From NCBI GenBank assembly GCA_963756515.1, contig CAVWNV010000012.1, positions 62,001 to 126,000 on the forward strand: DNA of 64,000 bases. The letters are read 5' to 3'. The notes under the pieces were generated by a model, which did not search any database, had not been told where the DNA came from, and saw nothing but the letters and a program-made list of their open reading frames with translations. The DNA comes from Bog-756 sp963756515. Lineage in GTDB: Bacteria > Actinomycetota > Acidimicrobiia > Acidimicrobiales > RAAP-2. Positions 34,659-44,376 of this stretch are shown piece after piece. Position 1 is the first letter of the stretch, and each line of letters opens with the position of its first letter. Position numbers and translations under genes: made by a program.

Positions 34659-36055
34659 CGGGCTGCCTCCGGTGTGTTCGTGACCATGGCGGCGTCCGTG
34701 CCCACCGGCCCGGGCGCAGGCGCCGGCACCCCACCGGCAACAACCACCCCGTCGGCAGGCACCCCGTCGGCAACCACGGCGGCGGCGATGTCCGACCGCG
34801 TGTGGGCCCCCGGCCACGAGATGGCACCCACCGCCCGGTAGGCCCGGGACCGGGCCTCGCCCAACGTGGGGCCGAGAGCGGTGACCCCGAGCACCCGGCC
34901 GCCCGCGGTGACCAGGCCGTCCGGTGACCGTCCGGTGCCGGCGTGGAACACCGTCACGCCCTCCACCGACCCGGCCTCGTTGAGGCCGGTGATGAGGTCC
35001 CCGACACGCGGTGACTCCGGATAGCCCTCGACCGCCATCACCACGCACACCGCGGCGTCATCGGTGAAGCGGGGCGTGGAACGGAGGGCGCCCGACGCCG
35101 CCTCGGCCAGCAGCCCGGTGAGGTCGGTATCGAGTCGGGGCAGCACCACCTGGGTCTCCGGATCGCCGAACCGCACGTTGAACTCGAGCACCTTGGGTCC
35201 GTCCGGGGTCAACATCAGGCCGGCGTAGAGCACGCCCCGGTAGTCGATACCACGGGCCTGCAGGACGGCCACCAGCGGGGCCACGGCCTCGTCGACCAGC
35301 CGGCCGACGGCCCGGTCATCCACCATCGGCACCGGCGAGTACGCCCCCATCCCCCCGGTGTTCGGTCCTCGGTCGAGGTCGTCCCGACGCTTGAAGTCCT
35401 GGGCCGGGGCCAGGGGGACCAGCCGCCGGCCGTCGCACAGGACGAGGAGCGAGCACTCCGGACCGACCAGGCCCTCCTCCACCACCACCTGGCGTCCGGC
35501 GTCGCCGAAAGCCGTGCCCGAGAGCTTGGCGTCGACATCGGCCTCGGCCTCGGCCCTCGAGCCGGTGACCAACACACCCTTGCCGGCGGCCAGCCCGTCG
35601 GTCTTGACCACCCAGGGTCCGGGCAGGGTCCCGAGGTACTCCTTGGCCGCCTGCGGGTCGGAGAACACCCCGAACCGGGCGGTGGGCACACCCGCCTCGG
35701 CCAGCAGCTCCTTCATGAAGGCCTTGGACCCCTCCAGCCGGGCACCGTCGGCGCCGGGGCCGAACACCAGACGGCCGCGGGCCCGTAGGCGGTCGGCCAG
35801 ACCGTCGACCAGCGGCACCTCCGGACCGATGACGAACAGGTCGGCCTCCACCTCCTCGGGGGGCGTGGACACGCTGGTGATGGTGTGGCCCGACGCCGTC
35901 ATCCCGCCGATTCCCGGATTGCCCGGCGTGACCACCACATCGGCCGTGCGCCCGAGCACCACGGCCAGGGCGTGCTCGCGGCCCCCGGAACCGACCACGC
36001 ACACGGTTCCGATGTCGGTCCCGGTCCCCCCGGCCGCGGTCGGGGACCCGCTCAT
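34655..36055 (-). CDS. purD: Phosphoribosylamine-glycine ligase (GARS)
   Basis: 466 residues. ATP-grasp ligase making GAR from phosphoribosylamine and glycine. N-terminal VCVVGSGGREHALAVVLGR, then PGNPGIGG, GSKAFMKELLAEAGVPTA, PWVVKTDGLAAGKGV, and QDFKRRDDLDRGPNTGGMGA with LEFNVRFGDPETQ metal ligands. C-terminal about 60 residues end in an Ala/Gly/Val/Pro-rich tail beyond the usual family end. Overlaps purB and purA by 4 bp. Confidence 0.96.
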   Translation of the reverse strand: MSGSPTAAGGTGTDIGTVCVVGSGGREHALAVVLGRTADVVVTPGNPGIGGMTASGHTITSVSTPPEEVEADLFVIGPEVPLVDGLADRLRARGRLVFGPGADGARLEGSKAFMKELLAEAGVPTARFGVFSDPQAAKEYLGTLPGPWVVKTDGLAAGKGVLVTGSRAEAEADVDAKLSGTAFGDAGRQVVVEEGLVGPECSLLVLCDGRRLVPLAPAQDFKRRDDLDRGPNTGGMGAYSPVPMVDDRAVGRLVDEAVAPLVAVLQARGIDYRGVLYAGLMLTPDGPKVLEFNVRFGDPETQVVLPRLDTDLTGLLAEAASGALRSTPRFTDDAAVCVVMAVEGYPESPRVGDLITGLNEAGSVEGVTVFHAGTGRSPDGLVTAGGRVLGVTALGPTLGEARSRAYRAVGAISWPGAHTRSDIAAAVVADGVPADGVVVAGGVPAPAPGPVGTDAAMVTNTPEAAR

Positions 36056-37332
36056 GCGGCGAATCGGACGAACTGCTCGCGCCCGGGCCCGACCCCGACC
36101 AGCCGGACCGGGGTACCGATCTGCTCGGCCAGGAAGTGCACGTAGTCCCGGGCCGCCTGGGGCAGGTCGTCGAGCTCGGTGGCACCCGAGATGTCGGTCT
36201 TCCAGCCGGGCAGCTCCTCGTAGACCGGGGTGACCTGATGGAAGACCGACTGATGGTAGGGGGGATGGGTGAAGCGCTCGCCGTTGGCCTCGTAGGCCAC
36301 GCAGACCTTCACGGTGTCGAAGGTGTCGAGCACGTCGAGTTTGGTCAGGGCCACCTCGGACAGGGAGTTGAGGCGGACGGCCTGGCGCATCATGACGGCG
36401 TCGAACCAGCCGGGGCGGCGGCGGCGCTTGGTGTTGACCCCGTACTCGTGACCCCGTTCGACCAGGGTGTCGCCGATGTCGTCGACCAGCTCGGTGGGGA
36501 ACGGACCACTCCCCACCCGGGTCACGTAGGCCTTGGCGATACCGATCACCTCGTCGACGTAGCGGGGACCGATCCCCGCCCCGGTACAGGCACCGCCCGC
36601 AACCGGGTTGGACGAGGTGACGAAGGGATAGGTCCCGTGGTCGAGGTCGAGGAACGTGGCCTGGGCCCCCTCCAACAGGACATGGGCGCCGCGCTCGAGG
36701 GCGTCGTGGAGCAGCCCGACGGTGTCCGCCACCATCGGGGTCACCCGGGGAGCCAGCTCATCGAGGTAGAGGGCACAGATCTCGTCGGCCGACAGGGGCA
36801 GCCGGTTGTACACCTTGGCCAGGATGGCGTTCTTCTCCTTCAGCACCACGTCCAACTTCTGGCGGAAGATCTTGGGGTCGAGCAGGTCCTGGACCCGCAG
36901 TCCCACCCGGGACGACTTGTCGGCGTAGGCCGGACCGATCCCGCGCTTGGTGGTACCGAGCTTGTTCTTGCCCAGGTACCGTTCGGCCAGCTGATCGAGT
37001 TCGTGGTGGTACGGCATGATCAGATGGGCGTTGCCGCTGACCAGCAGGCGGCCGGTGTCGATGCCCTTGCCGGCCAGTGTGTCCACCTCGGCCAGGAGCA
37101 CGGTGGGATCGACCACCACACCGTTGCCGATGACCGGGGTGATGTGGTCATAGAGGATCCCGCTCGGCACCAGCTGGAGGGCGAAGGTCTCCCCGTCCAC
37201 CACGATGGTGTGGCCGGCATTGTGACCGCCCTGATAGCGGACGACGAGCTCCATCTCCTTGGCCAGGAGATCGGTCAGCTTGCCCTTGCCCTCATCCCCC
37301 CACTGGGTCCCGACCACGACGGTTGCCGGCAC
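36052..37332 (-). CDS. purA: Adenylosuccinate synthetase
   Basis: 426 residues from GTG 37332, which has GGAGGAG six bases upstream. GTP-dependent condensation of IMP with aspartate. Motifs: VVVGTQWGDEGKGKLTDLLA P-loop with catalytic Asp, YQGGHNAGHTIVV with His, GTTKRGIGPAYADKSSR, and RRRRPGWFDAVMMRQAVRLN. First gene of purA-purD-purB-purC-purS-purQ. The upstream methyltransferase reading frame runs 58 bp into this gene and covers its ribosome site. Confidence 0.96.
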   Translation of the reverse strand: MPATVVVGTQWGDEGKGKLTDLLAKEMELVVRYQGGHNAGHTIVVDGETFALQLVPSGILYDHITPVIGNGVVVDPTVLLAEVDTLAGKGIDTGRLLVSGNAHLIMPYHHELDQLAERYLGKNKLGTTKRGIGPAYADKSSRVGLRVQDLLDPKIFRQKLDVVLKEKNAILAKVYNRLPLSADEICALYLDELAPRVTPMVADTVGLLHDALERGAHVLLEGAQATFLDLDHGTYPFVTSSNPVAGGACTGAGIGPRYVDEVIGIAKAYVTRVGSGPFPTELVDDIGDTLVERGHEYGVNTKRRRRPGWFDAVMMRQAVRLNSLSEVALTKLDVLDTFDTVKVCVAYEANGERFTHPPYHQSVFHQVTPVYEELPGWKTDISGATELDDLPQAARDYVHFLAEQIGTPVRLVGVGPGREQFVRFAA

Positions 37333-38210
37333 GCGTGTCTCCTCCGTTGCGAAAAGCGGATTACGCCCCAGTGTAGCCCGCCGCACCAGCGGTTCGAGAG
37401 GGCCGGGTCAGGGTCTCCCCACCACCAGCAGCGACCGCCCGGGACCGCACCGGTGCCGTAGGAGGCGTCGTCGACCGACTCCGCCACCCTCCATCCCGAC
37501 CGGGTCACCAGGGCCAGGTGGGCGGTCACGGGGAGGATGGTGCGCCAGGGCTCGGCGGCGGCACCCGGTCGGGCGGCATTGGCCCGGTCCACCACGCGTC
37601 CGGAGTCGACGCCGTCGGCATGGACGGCCACACTGGCGGCCAGCACACTGCCGGCGGCGGCCCGGGTGCGTAGGGCGGTCAGGAGCCCGACGACGGCGTC
37701 CCGGTCGAGGTAGATGAGCAGGCCCTCGCACACGAACAGGGTGGGGCGGTCGGGCCGGTGGCCGCACCCTTCGAGCACGGTATCGGTGTCGCCCCGCCGG
37801 AAGTCCACCGGCGCCAGGGTCAGACCGCTGAGATCGGCGCCCATCCGCTCCAACCGTCGACGCTTGTCGGACTGGGTGGAAGGGTGGTCGAGCTCGAAGA
37901 AGTGGACACCGGCGGAGCGGAAACGGAGGGCACGGTCGTCGTAGCCGGCGCCGAGGATGACCACCTGTTCGACACGACGGAGGACCGCCTCTTCCACCTG
38001 GTTGTCGAAGAACCGGGTGCGGGCCTCGACATGGGCGCGCAAACCCGGGTCCAGCACCGGTCGCATCCCCTCGGACAACCTGGCCTGGGCGTCCGGGTCG
38101 CCGTCCGGTGTGCTCGGCCGGGTCAGGCCGGCCCGCCAGGCGGCGACGGCCTGGCCGGTCCGGGACGTGACCGCCCGGCCGGGATCATCCGGGGATACAC
38201 CTCCGGTCAT
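37275..38210 (-). CDS. SAM-dependent methyltransferase, leucine carboxyl methyltransferase-like
   Basis: 311 residues from ATG 38210, overlapping the upstream kinase stop by 4 bp. Rossmann SAM site EQVVILGAGYDDRALRF, followed by FFELDHPSTQSDKRRRLE and PTLFVCEGLLIYLDRDAVVG, the pattern of the PpmC/TIGR00027 group of actinobacterial O-methyltransferases. The homologous domain ends near GTGAVPGGRCWWWGDPDP; the last about 35 residues are Arg/Trp/Ser-rich and are encoded across the start of purA. Loss of an earlier stop is possible. Substrate unknown. Confidence 0.82.
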   Translation of the reverse strand: MTGGVSPDDPGRAVTSRTGQAVAAWRAGLTRPSTPDGDPDAQARLSEGMRPVLDPGLRAHVEARTRFFDNQVEEAVLRRVEQVVILGAGYDDRALRFRSAGVHFFELDHPSTQSDKRRRLERMGADLSGLTLAPVDFRRGDTDTVLEGCGHRPDRPTLFVCEGLLIYLDRDAVVGLLTALRTRAAAGSVLAASVAVHADGVDSGRVVDRANAARPGAAAEPWRTILPVTAHLALVTRSGWRVAESVDDASYGTGAVPGGRCWWWGDPDPALSNRWCGGLHWGVIRFSQRRRHACRQPSWSGPSGGMRARAS

Positions 38211-40219
38211 TCGGTCGACATCCGCTCTCGTCGGAGCACCTGGGCCACCGATCGCATGAACAGCACCGACGAGAAGACCAGGCCGATGAAGCCGATGGCC
38301 TGCAGTGAGAGTCGGATGTCGTGGGTCCGGGCCAGCTCGGCCGCCACCAGGATCACGCCGGATGCCACCAGGCCCACGCACCCGAACAACGCCACCAGCA
38401 TGCGATCGATCCACCCGCTCACCACGCGCTCGTCACGGTCGGCGAACCGTTCGACCCGGACGCTCATCCGACCCGACCGCAGCTGGGTGGCCAGCTCGTC
38501 GATGTGCTCGGGCAGTGTGCGGAGCGCCGGCAACGAGCGGCGCAGCTCCTCTTGGAGCAGGTCCCCGATCAGCTCGGGGTCCTGACTGGACAGGGCGTCG
38601 GCCGCCGCCGTGGCCTCGGTGGCCAACTCGAAGGACGGATCGATCAGGCGGAGCGTGCCGTCCAGGGTCAGCAGCGCCTTCGACAGCGAGGTCATCGAGG
38701 CCGGCGGCCGCAGTCCGTGCCTCGACATCACTGTCAGCACCTCGGGGATGACAGACGGATCGAACCCCCCCGAGCTCTCCACCATGAGCATGCCGATGTC
38801 GGACTCGAGCGACTGCAGATCAGCGGTGGCGTCGGCCCCGGCCAGGTGGCGGACGGCTCTGGCCACCACCATCGGCTCACCGGCGCTCATCCCGACCGCG
38901 ATGTCCTGGAGGGCGCGCCGGGTGACCGGATCGAGCAGACCCACGGCGCCGAAGTCGAGCAGCCACAGCCGACCCCATTCGTCGACCATGAGATTGCCCG
39001 GGTGCGGATCGGCGTGGAAGACCGCACCGTGGAGCACCTGGTCGAGGAAGCTGGACAGGAGGGCCACCGCCAGCAGGTGGGCCGGGGCTCCGCTGGCGGC
39101 GATGGCACCGGGGGCATCGATGGCCAAGCCCGGCGCCTCCTCCATCACCAGCATCCGACCGGTGCAGAGTTCGTGAAAGACCCGGGGGACCCGAATGACG
39201 TCGTCGGCCGGGTCGTCGTGGGCGATGGAGGCCCGCAGCCGATCGCACATGGTGGCCTCGCGCAGGTAGTCGAGCTCGCGGTCCATGCTGACGACCAATT
39301 CGTCGGCCAGACCGCGGACATCGAACTCCCGCGCGCCGGTTACCCGACGCTCGGCCGTCCGGGCCACCATCCGCAGCACCGTGGCGTCCCGGCGGAGGAG
39401 GTCGTCGAGCCCGGGCCGTTGGATCTTGACCACCACCGACTCCCCGGTCCTGAGGGTGGCCCGGTGGGCCTGGCCGATCGACGCCGAGGCCAGGGGCTCG
39501 AAGTCGAACGAGGCGAAGGCCTCCTCCACCGTGCGCCCCAGCTCCTCCTCGACCAGGGGGCGGACCTGATCGGCGGGGATGGGTCGGACCGCCGACCGCA
39601 GACGGGAGAGCTCGTCGATGACCGGCTGGGCCAACAGGTCGCTCCGGGTCGAGGCGATCTGACCGAACTTGACGAACATCCCGCCCACGTCCTCGAGGGT
39701 CAGGCGGAGCCGGCGTCCGAACTCGGCGGTGGTGATGCCCGACGCCGTCAGGAACTGGGGACGGGCCAGGCCGTTCCGCCGGGCCACCCGGAGCACCTCC
39801 AGGGACCTCGACAGCGGTGCCAGCGTGCGCCGGAGCCAGCGCACCGGATGGAGCAGCAGCCGCTTCGACCGGTGCCGCGGGTGGACGGACCGGTTGGCCG
39901 CCACCACCTCGGGGATGATCATCAGGACCATGGTGGCCAGTACCCCGAACAGGGCGGCCAGGGCCCAGGTCACGGCGCCGTCGTCCTGGCCGTGTACGAC
40001 CGCCTGGGCTCCCGCCACTCCGATCAGCGTGCCGACCAGGGCCGTGGCCATCGACCGCAGCCGGCCCACCGTGATGCCGAGCAGCCGACTGCTGACCAGA
40101 CCGAGGACGATGACGAACAGCACCCCCGCCAGCAGCGAGAGCACGTTCTCGAAGGTGATCCGGACCGTGAGGGCACCCGCCATCGCCGCCAGCGACGTCA
40201 TGGGTGATCCACCGAGCAT
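38207..40219 (-). CDS. ABC1/AarF/UbiB family kinase-like membrane protein
   Basis: 670 residues. Three hydrophobic helices come first (about 20-105), then the ABC1 kinase-like core: the KxGQ motif in GGMFVKFGQIASTRSDLL, SASIGQAHRATL, VVVKIQRP, HGAVFHADPHPGNLMV and LWLLDFGAVG; two more helices close the C-terminus (about 605-660). UbiB-type proteins support isoprenoid quinone synthesis or lipid handling through ATPase rather than canonical kinase activity. Coupled by ATGA to the downstream methyltransferase, so a shared task is plausible. Start ATG 40219; ATG 40201 is also possible. Confidence 0.85.
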   Translation of the reverse strand: MLGGSPMTSLAAMAGALTVRITFENVLSLLAGVLFVIVLGLVSSRLLGITVGRLRSMATALVGTLIGVAGAQAVVHGQDDGAVTWALAALFGVLATMVLMIIPEVVAANRSVHPRHRSKRLLLHPVRWLRRTLAPLSRSLEVLRVARRNGLARPQFLTASGITTAEFGRRLRLTLEDVGGMFVKFGQIASTRSDLLAQPVIDELSRLRSAVRPIPADQVRPLVEEELGRTVEEAFASFDFEPLASASIGQAHRATLRTGESVVVKIQRPGLDDLLRRDATVLRMVARTAERRVTGAREFDVRGLADELVVSMDRELDYLREATMCDRLRASIAHDDPADDVIRVPRVFHELCTGRMLVMEEAPGLAIDAPGAIAASGAPAHLLAVALLSSFLDQVLHGAVFHADPHPGNLMVDEWGRLWLLDFGAVGLLDPVTRRALQDIAVGMSAGEPMVVARAVRHLAGADATADLQSLESDIGMLMVESSGGFDPSVIPEVLTVMSRHGLRPPASMTSLSKALLTLDGTLRLIDPSFELATEATAAADALSSQDPELIGDLLQEELRRSLPALRTLPEHIDELATQLRSGRMSVRVERFADRDERVVSGWIDRMLVALFGCVGLVASGVILVAAELARTHDIRLSLQAIGFIGLVFSSVLFMRSVAQVLRRERMSTE

Positions 40220-40345
40220 CGAATGAAGATCCCTTTCGCCGAGTGCAGGGCATCATGATTGCCCCACCCGGTCGACGGCGTCCACCCTGGCGACGGCCCG
40301 GGGGACCGACGGACGCCTGACACCACGTCCACCGGCGCGCCACGG

Positions 40346-42838
40346 TCAGACCAGGACGACCACTCCGTCCTTGGCGTCGACGGTGACCGTCGAACCCTCG
40401 GGATAGCGGCCCTCCAGCAGGGCCAGGGCCAACGGGTCCTCGACCTGGCGCTGGATGACACGCCGGAGGGGACGGGCCCCGAACTCGGGGTCGAATCCCT
40501 CCCGTGCCAACAACTCTTCGGCCCCGGGCGTGACCGACAGGCTCAGGCGCCGCTCGGCCAGGCGACTGCGGAGGCCGCCCAACTGGATGGTGACGATACG
40601 CGACAGGTCGGCTTGGGTGAGGGGCTGAAAGCGGACGATCTCGTCGATCCGGTTGACGAACTCCGGCTTGAAGTGCTGGATGGGCTCGCCTGGGATGTTG
40701 GACGTCATGATGAGCACGGTGTTCGTGAAGTCGACGGTGCGGCCCTGCCCGTCGGTGAGCCGCCCGTCCTCGAGCACCTGGAGCAGGACGTTGAACACGT
40801 CGGGGTGGGCCTTCTCCAACTCGTCGAGGAGCACCACCGCGTACGGCCGGCGCCGCACCGCCTCGGTGAGCTGGCCACCCTCCTCGTACCCCACGTAGCC
40901 CGGGGGGGCGCCCACCAGCCGGGCCACCGAGTGCCGCTCCCCGTACTCGCTCATGTCGATGCGGACCATGGCCCGCGAATCGTCGAACAGGAACTCGGCC
41001 AGGGCCCGGGCCAGTTCGGTCTTGCCCACCCCGGTTGGGCCCATGAACAGGAACGAGCCGATGGGCCGGTTGGGATCGGACAGCCCGGCCCGGCTGCGAC
41101 GGATGGCGTTCGACACCGCCGAGACGGCCTGGTCCTGACCCACCACCCGGGCATGGAGGGCGTCCTCCATGCGAATGAGCTTCTCCACCTCCCCTTCGAG
41201 GAGGCGGCTGACCGGCACACCGGTGGCCCGGCTGACCACCTCGGCCACGTCCTCGGCGTCGACCTCCTCTTTGAGGAAGCGCTGCGACGTCTGCAGCTCG
41301 TCGAGGGCGTGGGTGGCCTCCTCGACCTCGCGCTCGAGGGCGGGGATCCGGCCGTAGGTGATCTCCGAGGCCTCGGCCAGGTTGCCCTCGCGACTGAGCC
41401 GGTCGGCGTCCCCGCGCAGCTGCTCGAGCTGACCCTTGAGCGTCTGGATGGTGTTGATGGCCTGCTTCTCGGACTGCCAGTGGGCCGTCATGGCCACCGA
41501 CTGCTCCGACAGGTTGGCCAACTCCTCGTCCAATCGGGCCAGTCGGTCGGCCGATGCGCTGTCGGTCTCCTTGGCCAGAGCCATTCGCTCGATCTCCAGC
41601 TGTCGCATGCGCCTGGTCACCACATCGAGCTCGGTGGGCATGGAGTCGATCTCGATGCGGAGCCGGCTGGCGGACTCGTCCATCAGGTCGATGGCCTTGT
41701 CGGGGAGGAACCGACCGGTGACATAGCGGTCGGAGAGTACGGTCGCGGCGACCAGTGCCGCATCCTGGATGCGGACGCCGTGGTGGACCTCGTACCGCTC
41801 CTTCAACCCACGCAGGATGGCGATGGTGTCCTCCACCGAGGGCGGTGGCACGAAGACCTGTTGGAAGCGGCGCTCCAGCGCCGCGTCCTTCTCGATGTAC
41901 TGGCGGTACTCGTCGAGGGTGGTGGCCCCGATGAGGCGCAGCTCGCCGCGGGCCAGCATCGGCTTGATCATGTTGCCGGCGTCCATGGCCCCCTCGGCGC
42001 CGCCGCCCGCCCCCACGATGGTGTGGAGCTCGTCGATGAAGGTGATGATCTCCCCTTCGGCATCGGTGATCTCCTTCAGCACCGCCTTCAGCCGCTCCTC
42101 GAACTCGCCCCGGTACTTGGCCCCGGCCACCATCGAGCCCATGTCGAGGCCGATGACGCGCTTGCCCTTCAGGCCCTCGGGGACGTCACCTTCGACGATC
42201 CGCTGGGCCAGACCCTCCACGATGGCCGTCTTGCCCACACCGGGCTCACCGATCAGGACGGGGTTGTTCTTGGTGCGACGCGACAGCACCTGGATGACCC
42301 GGCGCACCTCCTCGTCGCGCCCGATGACCGGGTCCATCTTCCCCTGGCGGGCCAGAGCGGTGAGGTCGCGGCCGTAGCGCTCGAGCGCCTGGAAGGTCTC
42401 CTCGGGGTTCTTCGACGTCACCCGGTGGCTGCCCCGGACGTCCCGCAGCGCCTGGAGCAGCTGGTCCCGGTCCACGCCGATCCGGTCGGCCATGGCCAGC
42501 AGGAGGTGCTCGACGGAGAGGTACTCGTCACCCATGTCGGTCCGCAGCGCGTCGGCCGCCGTCAACACATCGCGCAGACCCCGGTCGATCCCCGGCTCGG
42601 ACCCGCCCACACTGTGCGGTAGGCGGCCGAGGGCGGCGGCGTTGCGCTCGACGACCACGGAGGGCTCGATGCCCACCCGGGTGAGGATGGGCCCGGCGAT
42701 GCCCTCGGGCTGGTCCAGGACGGCGTCCAGCACGTGCTCCGGCGTGACCTCCGGGTTGTTGGCGGACCGGGCCCGCTCCACCGCCGAGGAGAATGCCTCC
42801 TGGGTCTTGAGGGTCCAGCGGTCGGGATTGATGCTCAT
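40346..42838 (-). CDS. clpB: ATP-dependent disaggregase ClpB
   Basis: 830 residues. Hexameric AAA+ disaggregase acting with DnaK. N-domain (about 1-150), NBD1 Walker A GEPGVGKTA with Walker B IITFIDELHTI, coiled-coil M domain (about 400-515), NBD2 Walker A GPTGVGKTE with Walker B VVLLDELEKAHP, and sensor-2 GARPLRR. Slightly shorter than the usual about 860. Last gene of dnaK-grpE-dnaJ-hspR-clpB, overlapping hspR by 4 bp, so repressed by HspR through the operon promoter. Confidence 0.97.
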   Translation of the reverse strand: MSINPDRWTLKTQEAFSSAVERARSANNPEVTPEHVLDAVLDQPEGIAGPILTRVGIEPSVVVERNAAALGRLPHSVGGSEPGIDRGLRDVLTAADALRTDMGDEYLSVEHLLLAMADRIGVDRDQLLQALRDVRGSHRVTSKNPEETFQALERYGRDLTALARQGKMDPVIGRDEEVRRVIQVLSRRTKNNPVLIGEPGVGKTAIVEGLAQRIVEGDVPEGLKGKRVIGLDMGSMVAGAKYRGEFEERLKAVLKEITDAEGEIITFIDELHTIVGAGGGAEGAMDAGNMIKPMLARGELRLIGATTLDEYRQYIEKDAALERRFQQVFVPPPSVEDTIAILRGLKERYEVHHGVRIQDAALVAATVLSDRYVTGRFLPDKAIDLMDESASRLRIEIDSMPTELDVVTRRMRQLEIERMALAKETDSASADRLARLDEELANLSEQSVAMTAHWQSEKQAINTIQTLKGQLEQLRGDADRLSREGNLAEASEITYGRIPALEREVEEATHALDELQTSQRFLKEEVDAEDVAEVVSRATGVPVSRLLEGEVEKLIRMEDALHARVVGQDQAVSAVSNAIRRSRAGLSDPNRPIGSFLFMGPTGVGKTELARALAEFLFDDSRAMVRIDMSEYGERHSVARLVGAPPGYVGYEEGGQLTEAVRRRPYAVVLLDELEKAHPDVFNVLLQVLEDGRLTDGQGRTVDFTNTVLIMTSNIPGEPIQHFKPEFVNRIDEIVRFQPLTQADLSRIVTIQLGGLRSRLAERRLSLSVTPGAEELLAREGFDPEFGARPLRRVIQRQVEDPLALALLEGRYPEGSTVTVDAKDGVVVLV

Positions 42839-43233
42839 CGGGAACCTCCCCCTGTCGGGCCGGGACGGTTGGTGGGCACGAGCTTCTGTGACAACGGCAC
42901 CAGCTCGCGTCGGTACTGGCGATGGGTGACGGCCACCGCTTCGCGGGCCTGGGCCCGCGTGACCTCGAGCTCGGTGCGCAGCCGGTCCACCTCCGCTTCC
43001 AACTCCATCACCCGGCGGACGCCCTCGAGGTTGAGCCCGGCGGTGGTCAGGGCCTGAATGTGTCGCAGCCGGTCGAGGTCCTGCTCGCTGAAGCGTCGGC
43101 TCCCCCCCTCGGTGCGGCTCGGGTCGAGGAGGCCCTTGCGCTCGTAGACCCGGAGGGTCTGGGGATGGACGCCGGTCAGCTCGGCCGCCACCGAGATCAC
43201 GTAGACGGCACGGGTGTGTCGGTCTTCGGTCAT
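42835..43233 (-). CDS. hspR: Heat-shock repressor HspR (MerR family)
   Basis: 132 residues. MerR-type winged helix at about 10-80: YVISVAAELTGVHPQTLRVY, ERKGLLDPSRTEGGSRRFSE; then the dimerisation helix ALTTAGLNLEGVRRVMELEA and a long coiled coil. HspR binds HAIR inverted repeats and uses DnaK as co-repressor. It lies one base after dnaJ and overlaps clpB, the classic actinobacterial arrangement; a HAIR-like site is found upstream of dnaK (47124-47144). Confidence 0.95.
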   Translation of the reverse strand: MTEDRHTRAVYVISVAAELTGVHPQTLRVYERKGLLDPSRTEGGSRRFSEQDLDRLRHIQALTTAGLNLEGVRRVMELEAEVDRLRTELEVTRAQAREAVAVTHRQYRRELVPLSQKLVPTNRPGPTGGGSR

Positions 43234-43234
43234 C

Positions 43235-44344
43235 TCACACCCCCAGGGCGTCGCGCGCCGGCGGCTCGACCACCGCGGCGAGCGCCTCCACCGCGGCCCG
43301 TTGCTCGTCGGTCAGCTGCTCCGGCACCACCACCTCGACGGTGACCAGCAGATCACCGGTGGCATTCTTCTTTCCGGCCGGGACGCCCCGGCCCTTGACC
43401 CGGAAGGTGCGGCCCGACGGGGTGCCGGCCGGCACCCGAAGGGTCACCGGCTCGGTGAGGGTGGGCACGGTCAGACTGGTCCCCAGGGTGGCCTCGGGGT
43501 ACGAGACCGGGACGGACAGGGTCAGATTACGTCCCCGTCGACCGAAGAGCCCGTGCCGGTCGACCCGGACCACGACGTACAGATCCCCGCTCGGGGCACT
43601 CCCCCGCCCGGCCGCGCCCCGACCCTTCACCCTGATGCGTTGCCCGTCCTCGACACCGGCCGGGATGCGCACCTTGACCGAGCGGTTCCGGTGCTCCACC
43701 CCGGTGCCCGAACAGGTCGGGCAGGGCGTCGTCACGACGGTGCCGCGGCCACCGCACTGTGGGCAGATCTGGCTCAGGGAGAAGAGGCCCTGGTTGTCCT
43801 GCAGGGAGCCCGTACCGCCGCAGCGCGGGCAGGTCACCGGCTGGGTCCCCGGCGCCGCGCCCGTACCCGAGCAGGTATGGCAGCGGACGTCGGTGGTCAG
43901 GTTGACGGATGTGGTGACGCCGCTGACGGCCTCTTCGAACGAGAGGTGGAGTTCGGTCTCGACATCGGCGCCCCGCTGGGGGCTGGTGGCACCGCCACCC
44001 CGCCGTCCGCGGCCGAAGAGTCCCCCGAACAGGTCGCCCAGGTCGCCCATGTCCTCCACCCGGTACGTCCCGCCACCGCCGCCGAACCCGCCCGGGAACC
44101 CGCCTCCGGCGGCCGGCCCCATGGTGCGCACCTCGTCGTACTCCTTGCGGCGCTCGGCGTCGCCGAGGACGTCGTAGGCGGCCGAGATCTCCTTGAAGGT
44201 CTCCTCCTGGCCCGGATTGGCGTCAGGATGATGCTTCTTGGCCAGCTTCCGGTAGGCGCTGGTGATCTCCTTGGCCGTGGCCGTGGACGAGACGCCAAGC
44301 GTCTTGTAGTAGTCCTTCTCGAACCATTCGCGTTGCGGCGCCAC
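43235..44344 (-). CDS. dnaJ: Chaperone DnaJ
   Basis: 369 residues. J domain at about 11-75 with KKHHPDANPG (HPD), a Gly/Phe region (FPGGFGGGGG), the zinc-binding region with four CxxCxGxG repeats (CHTCSGTG, CPRCGGTG, CPQCGGRG, CPTCSGTG) and two C-terminal substrate-binding subdomains. This is the full type I DnaJ that stimulates DnaK ATPase and delivers clients. It is the third gene of the heat-shock operon, 32 bp after grpE. Confidence 0.96.
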   Translation of the reverse strand: MAPQREWFEKDYYKTLGVSSTATAKEITSAYRKLAKKHHPDANPGQEETFKEISAAYDVLGDAERRKEYDEVRTMGPAAGGGFPGGFGGGGGTYRVEDMGDLGDLFGGLFGRGRRGGGATSPQRGADVETELHLSFEEAVSGVTTSVNLTTDVRCHTCSGTGAAPGTQPVTCPRCGGTGSLQDNQGLFSLSQICPQCGGRGTVVTTPCPTCSGTGVEHRNRSVKVRIPAGVEDGQRIRVKGRGAAGRGSAPSGDLYVVVRVDRHGLFGRRGRNLTLSVPVSYPEATLGTSLTVPTLTEPVTLRVPAGTPSGRTFRVKGRGVPAGKKNATGDLLVTVEVVVPEQLTDEQRAAVEALAAVVEPPARDALGV

Positions 44345-44376
44345 TCCGTTCGAACCTCGCTCCTTCTGGCCTCGGC

